Positions 5,509-6,023 of a stretch of 6,023 nucleotides of DNA are shown here, in pieces. The stretch covers positions 1-6,023 of the forward strand of contig JAEXRD010000118.1 of NCBI GenBank assembly GCA_023438245.1, given 5' to 3'. Position 1 is the first letter of the stretch; each line of letters opens with the position of its first letter. Under the pieces are notes generated by a model. It worked only from the letters and a program-made list of their open reading frames with translations. It did no database searches and was not told the origin of the DNA. Position numbers and translations under genes: made by a program. The DNA comes from Pseudomonadota bacterium (GTDB lineage Bacteria > Desulfobacterota > Desulfovibrionia > Desulfovibrionales > Desulfovibrionaceae).

Positions 5509-6005
5509 TGGGCGGCCTCCTCCGGCGTCTCGTGGCCCGGCTCCATGTTCACCAGGATGTGCGTGCCGCGTATGCCGATGGTGTAGAGCGGGGTCTCCAC
5601 CTTGGCCGCCGCGGGGTTGAGCTTGACGATGGCCCCGGACACGGCGGCCATGCTGCCGCGAGTCAGGCGCAGGGTCTGGGCCAGCGCGCCCCTGGCCGGG
5701 TCGAACAGGAACTTCTCGATGACCAGCCGCGCGCCGGGGCCCAGGGAGAGCACGGTGTCGTCGCGCAGGATGACCCCCAGCGCTCCGTCCGGCCCGGTGA
5801 CGAGCACGTCCTTCTCGAACACGCGGTCGCCGGGGTTTAAGGCCACGGCCTCGCCGCCGCCGCGGATGAGCCGGGCGGTTCCGGAAATGTTCTTGACGCT
5901 GCCGACCGGTGAGCCGGGCGGGGCATCGGCGGCGAGGGCGGCGCCGGCCAGCAGGAGGAAGATCGCAAGGGCCAGCGCGGAGAAAAGAGAGGATGGGCGC
6001 GTCAT
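5505..6005 (-). CDS. Secreted FecR-domain protein
   Basis: Periplasmic protein of 166 residues, function unknown beyond the domain. Residues 1-25 are a Sec signal peptide with cleavage expected after A-L-A. Residues about 33-150 are a FecR domain: G-S-V-K-N-I-S-G-T-A-R opening, N-P-G-D-R-V, D-V-L-V-T-G-P-D-G, D-D-T-V-L-S-L-G-P-G-A, then V-E-T-P-L-Y-T-I-G-I-R-G-T-H. Unlike the iron-citrate regulator FecR, it has no cytoplasmic anti-sigma segment and no transmembrane helix other than the signal peptide. No ECF sigma gene is visible. It therefore looks like a structural or sensory FecR-fold protein, a class often encoded with OmpA-domain lipoproteins. The start ATG is preceded by a moderate AAAGGG at about eight bases, just inside the window. 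The promoter and any further upstream operon members lie outside. Confidence 0.9.
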   Translation of the reverse strand: MTRPSSLFSALALAIFLLLAGAALAADAPPGSPVGSVKNISGTARLIRGGGEAVALNPGDRVFEKDVLVTGPDGALGVILRDDTVLSLGPGARLVIEKFLFDPARGALAQTLRLTRGSMAAVSGAIVKLNPAAAKVETPLYTIGIRGTHILVNMEPGHETPEEAAQ

Positions 6006-6023
6006 GGGACTACCCTTTGGCCT

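Noticed and set aside
1618..5586. Very long open frame (1322 codons) on the plus strand opposite the tolC-like gene, folD and the OmpA gene
   Set aside because: It is antisense to three well-supported genes, crosses two intergenic gaps, and its translation is low-complexity Gly/Ala/Arg/Leu/His text. Third-position GC bias of the minus-strand genes removes stop codons from this frame.
5505..6005. Classical FecR iron-citrate anti-sigma regulator
   Set aside because: The protein begins with a cleavable signal peptide, has no cytoplasmic anti-sigma segment, and no ECF sigma or TonB receptor gene is visible.

Overview
All five protein-coding genes supported in this window lie on the minus strand, so transcription runs from right to left. 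The DNA is strongly GC-rich and uses GC-ending codons. The proteins are typical of a Gram-negative envelope: a lipobox lipoprotein with a peptidoglycan-binding OmpA domain, a TolC-type outer-membrane channel, and a periplasmic FecR-domain protein. Together with the FolD sequence and a sigma-54-like promoter, this suggests a high-GC deltaproteobacterium of the Desulfovibrio type. That placement is an inference from general resemblance; no marker gene proves it.

Layout in transcription order. (1) 6005-5505: secreted FecR-domain protein. (2) 5508-4879: OmpA-family lipoprotein, whose ATG overlaps the fecR-like stop (ATGA). (3) 4824-3934: folD, the bifunctional methylene-tetrahydrofolate dehydrogenase/cyclohydrolase, 54 bases after the lipoprotein gene. 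(4) A 273-base gap with a candidate sigma-70 promoter whose spacer holds a perfect inverted repeat. (5) 3660-1546: a 704-residue TolC-family protein with an extra N-terminal beta-rich (AMIN-like) domain and a proline-rich linker. (6) A 520-base non-coding gap with an AT-rich island, a 13-base palindrome and a sigma-54-like promoter. (7) 1025 to beyond the left edge: the start of a very repetitive protein. Its visible 341 residues are five leader residues followed by 42 uninterrupted octapeptides of the type A-L-T-T-(D/A)-Q-(I/V)-x.

The most striking element is the repeat gene. Its 24-bp repeats are organised into two kinds of higher-order module, 7 octads (168 bp) and 10 octads (240 bp). Each module opens with a punctuating octad A-(I/L)-E-T-(G/V)-D. 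The protein has no Sec signal peptide, and its repeats begin at residue 6.

A coherent but unproven reading is that the repeat protein is a large surface or extracellular protein exported by a type I secretion system. The upstream TolC-family protein would be its outer-membrane channel, and the FecR and OmpA proteins would act as periplasmic or peptidoglycan-associated partners. The inner-membrane ABC transporter, the membrane-fusion protein and the C-terminus of the repeat protein are not in the window. FolD appears to be a housekeeping passenger. No RNA genes, insertion sequences, CRISPR arrays or convincing intrinsic terminators were seen.
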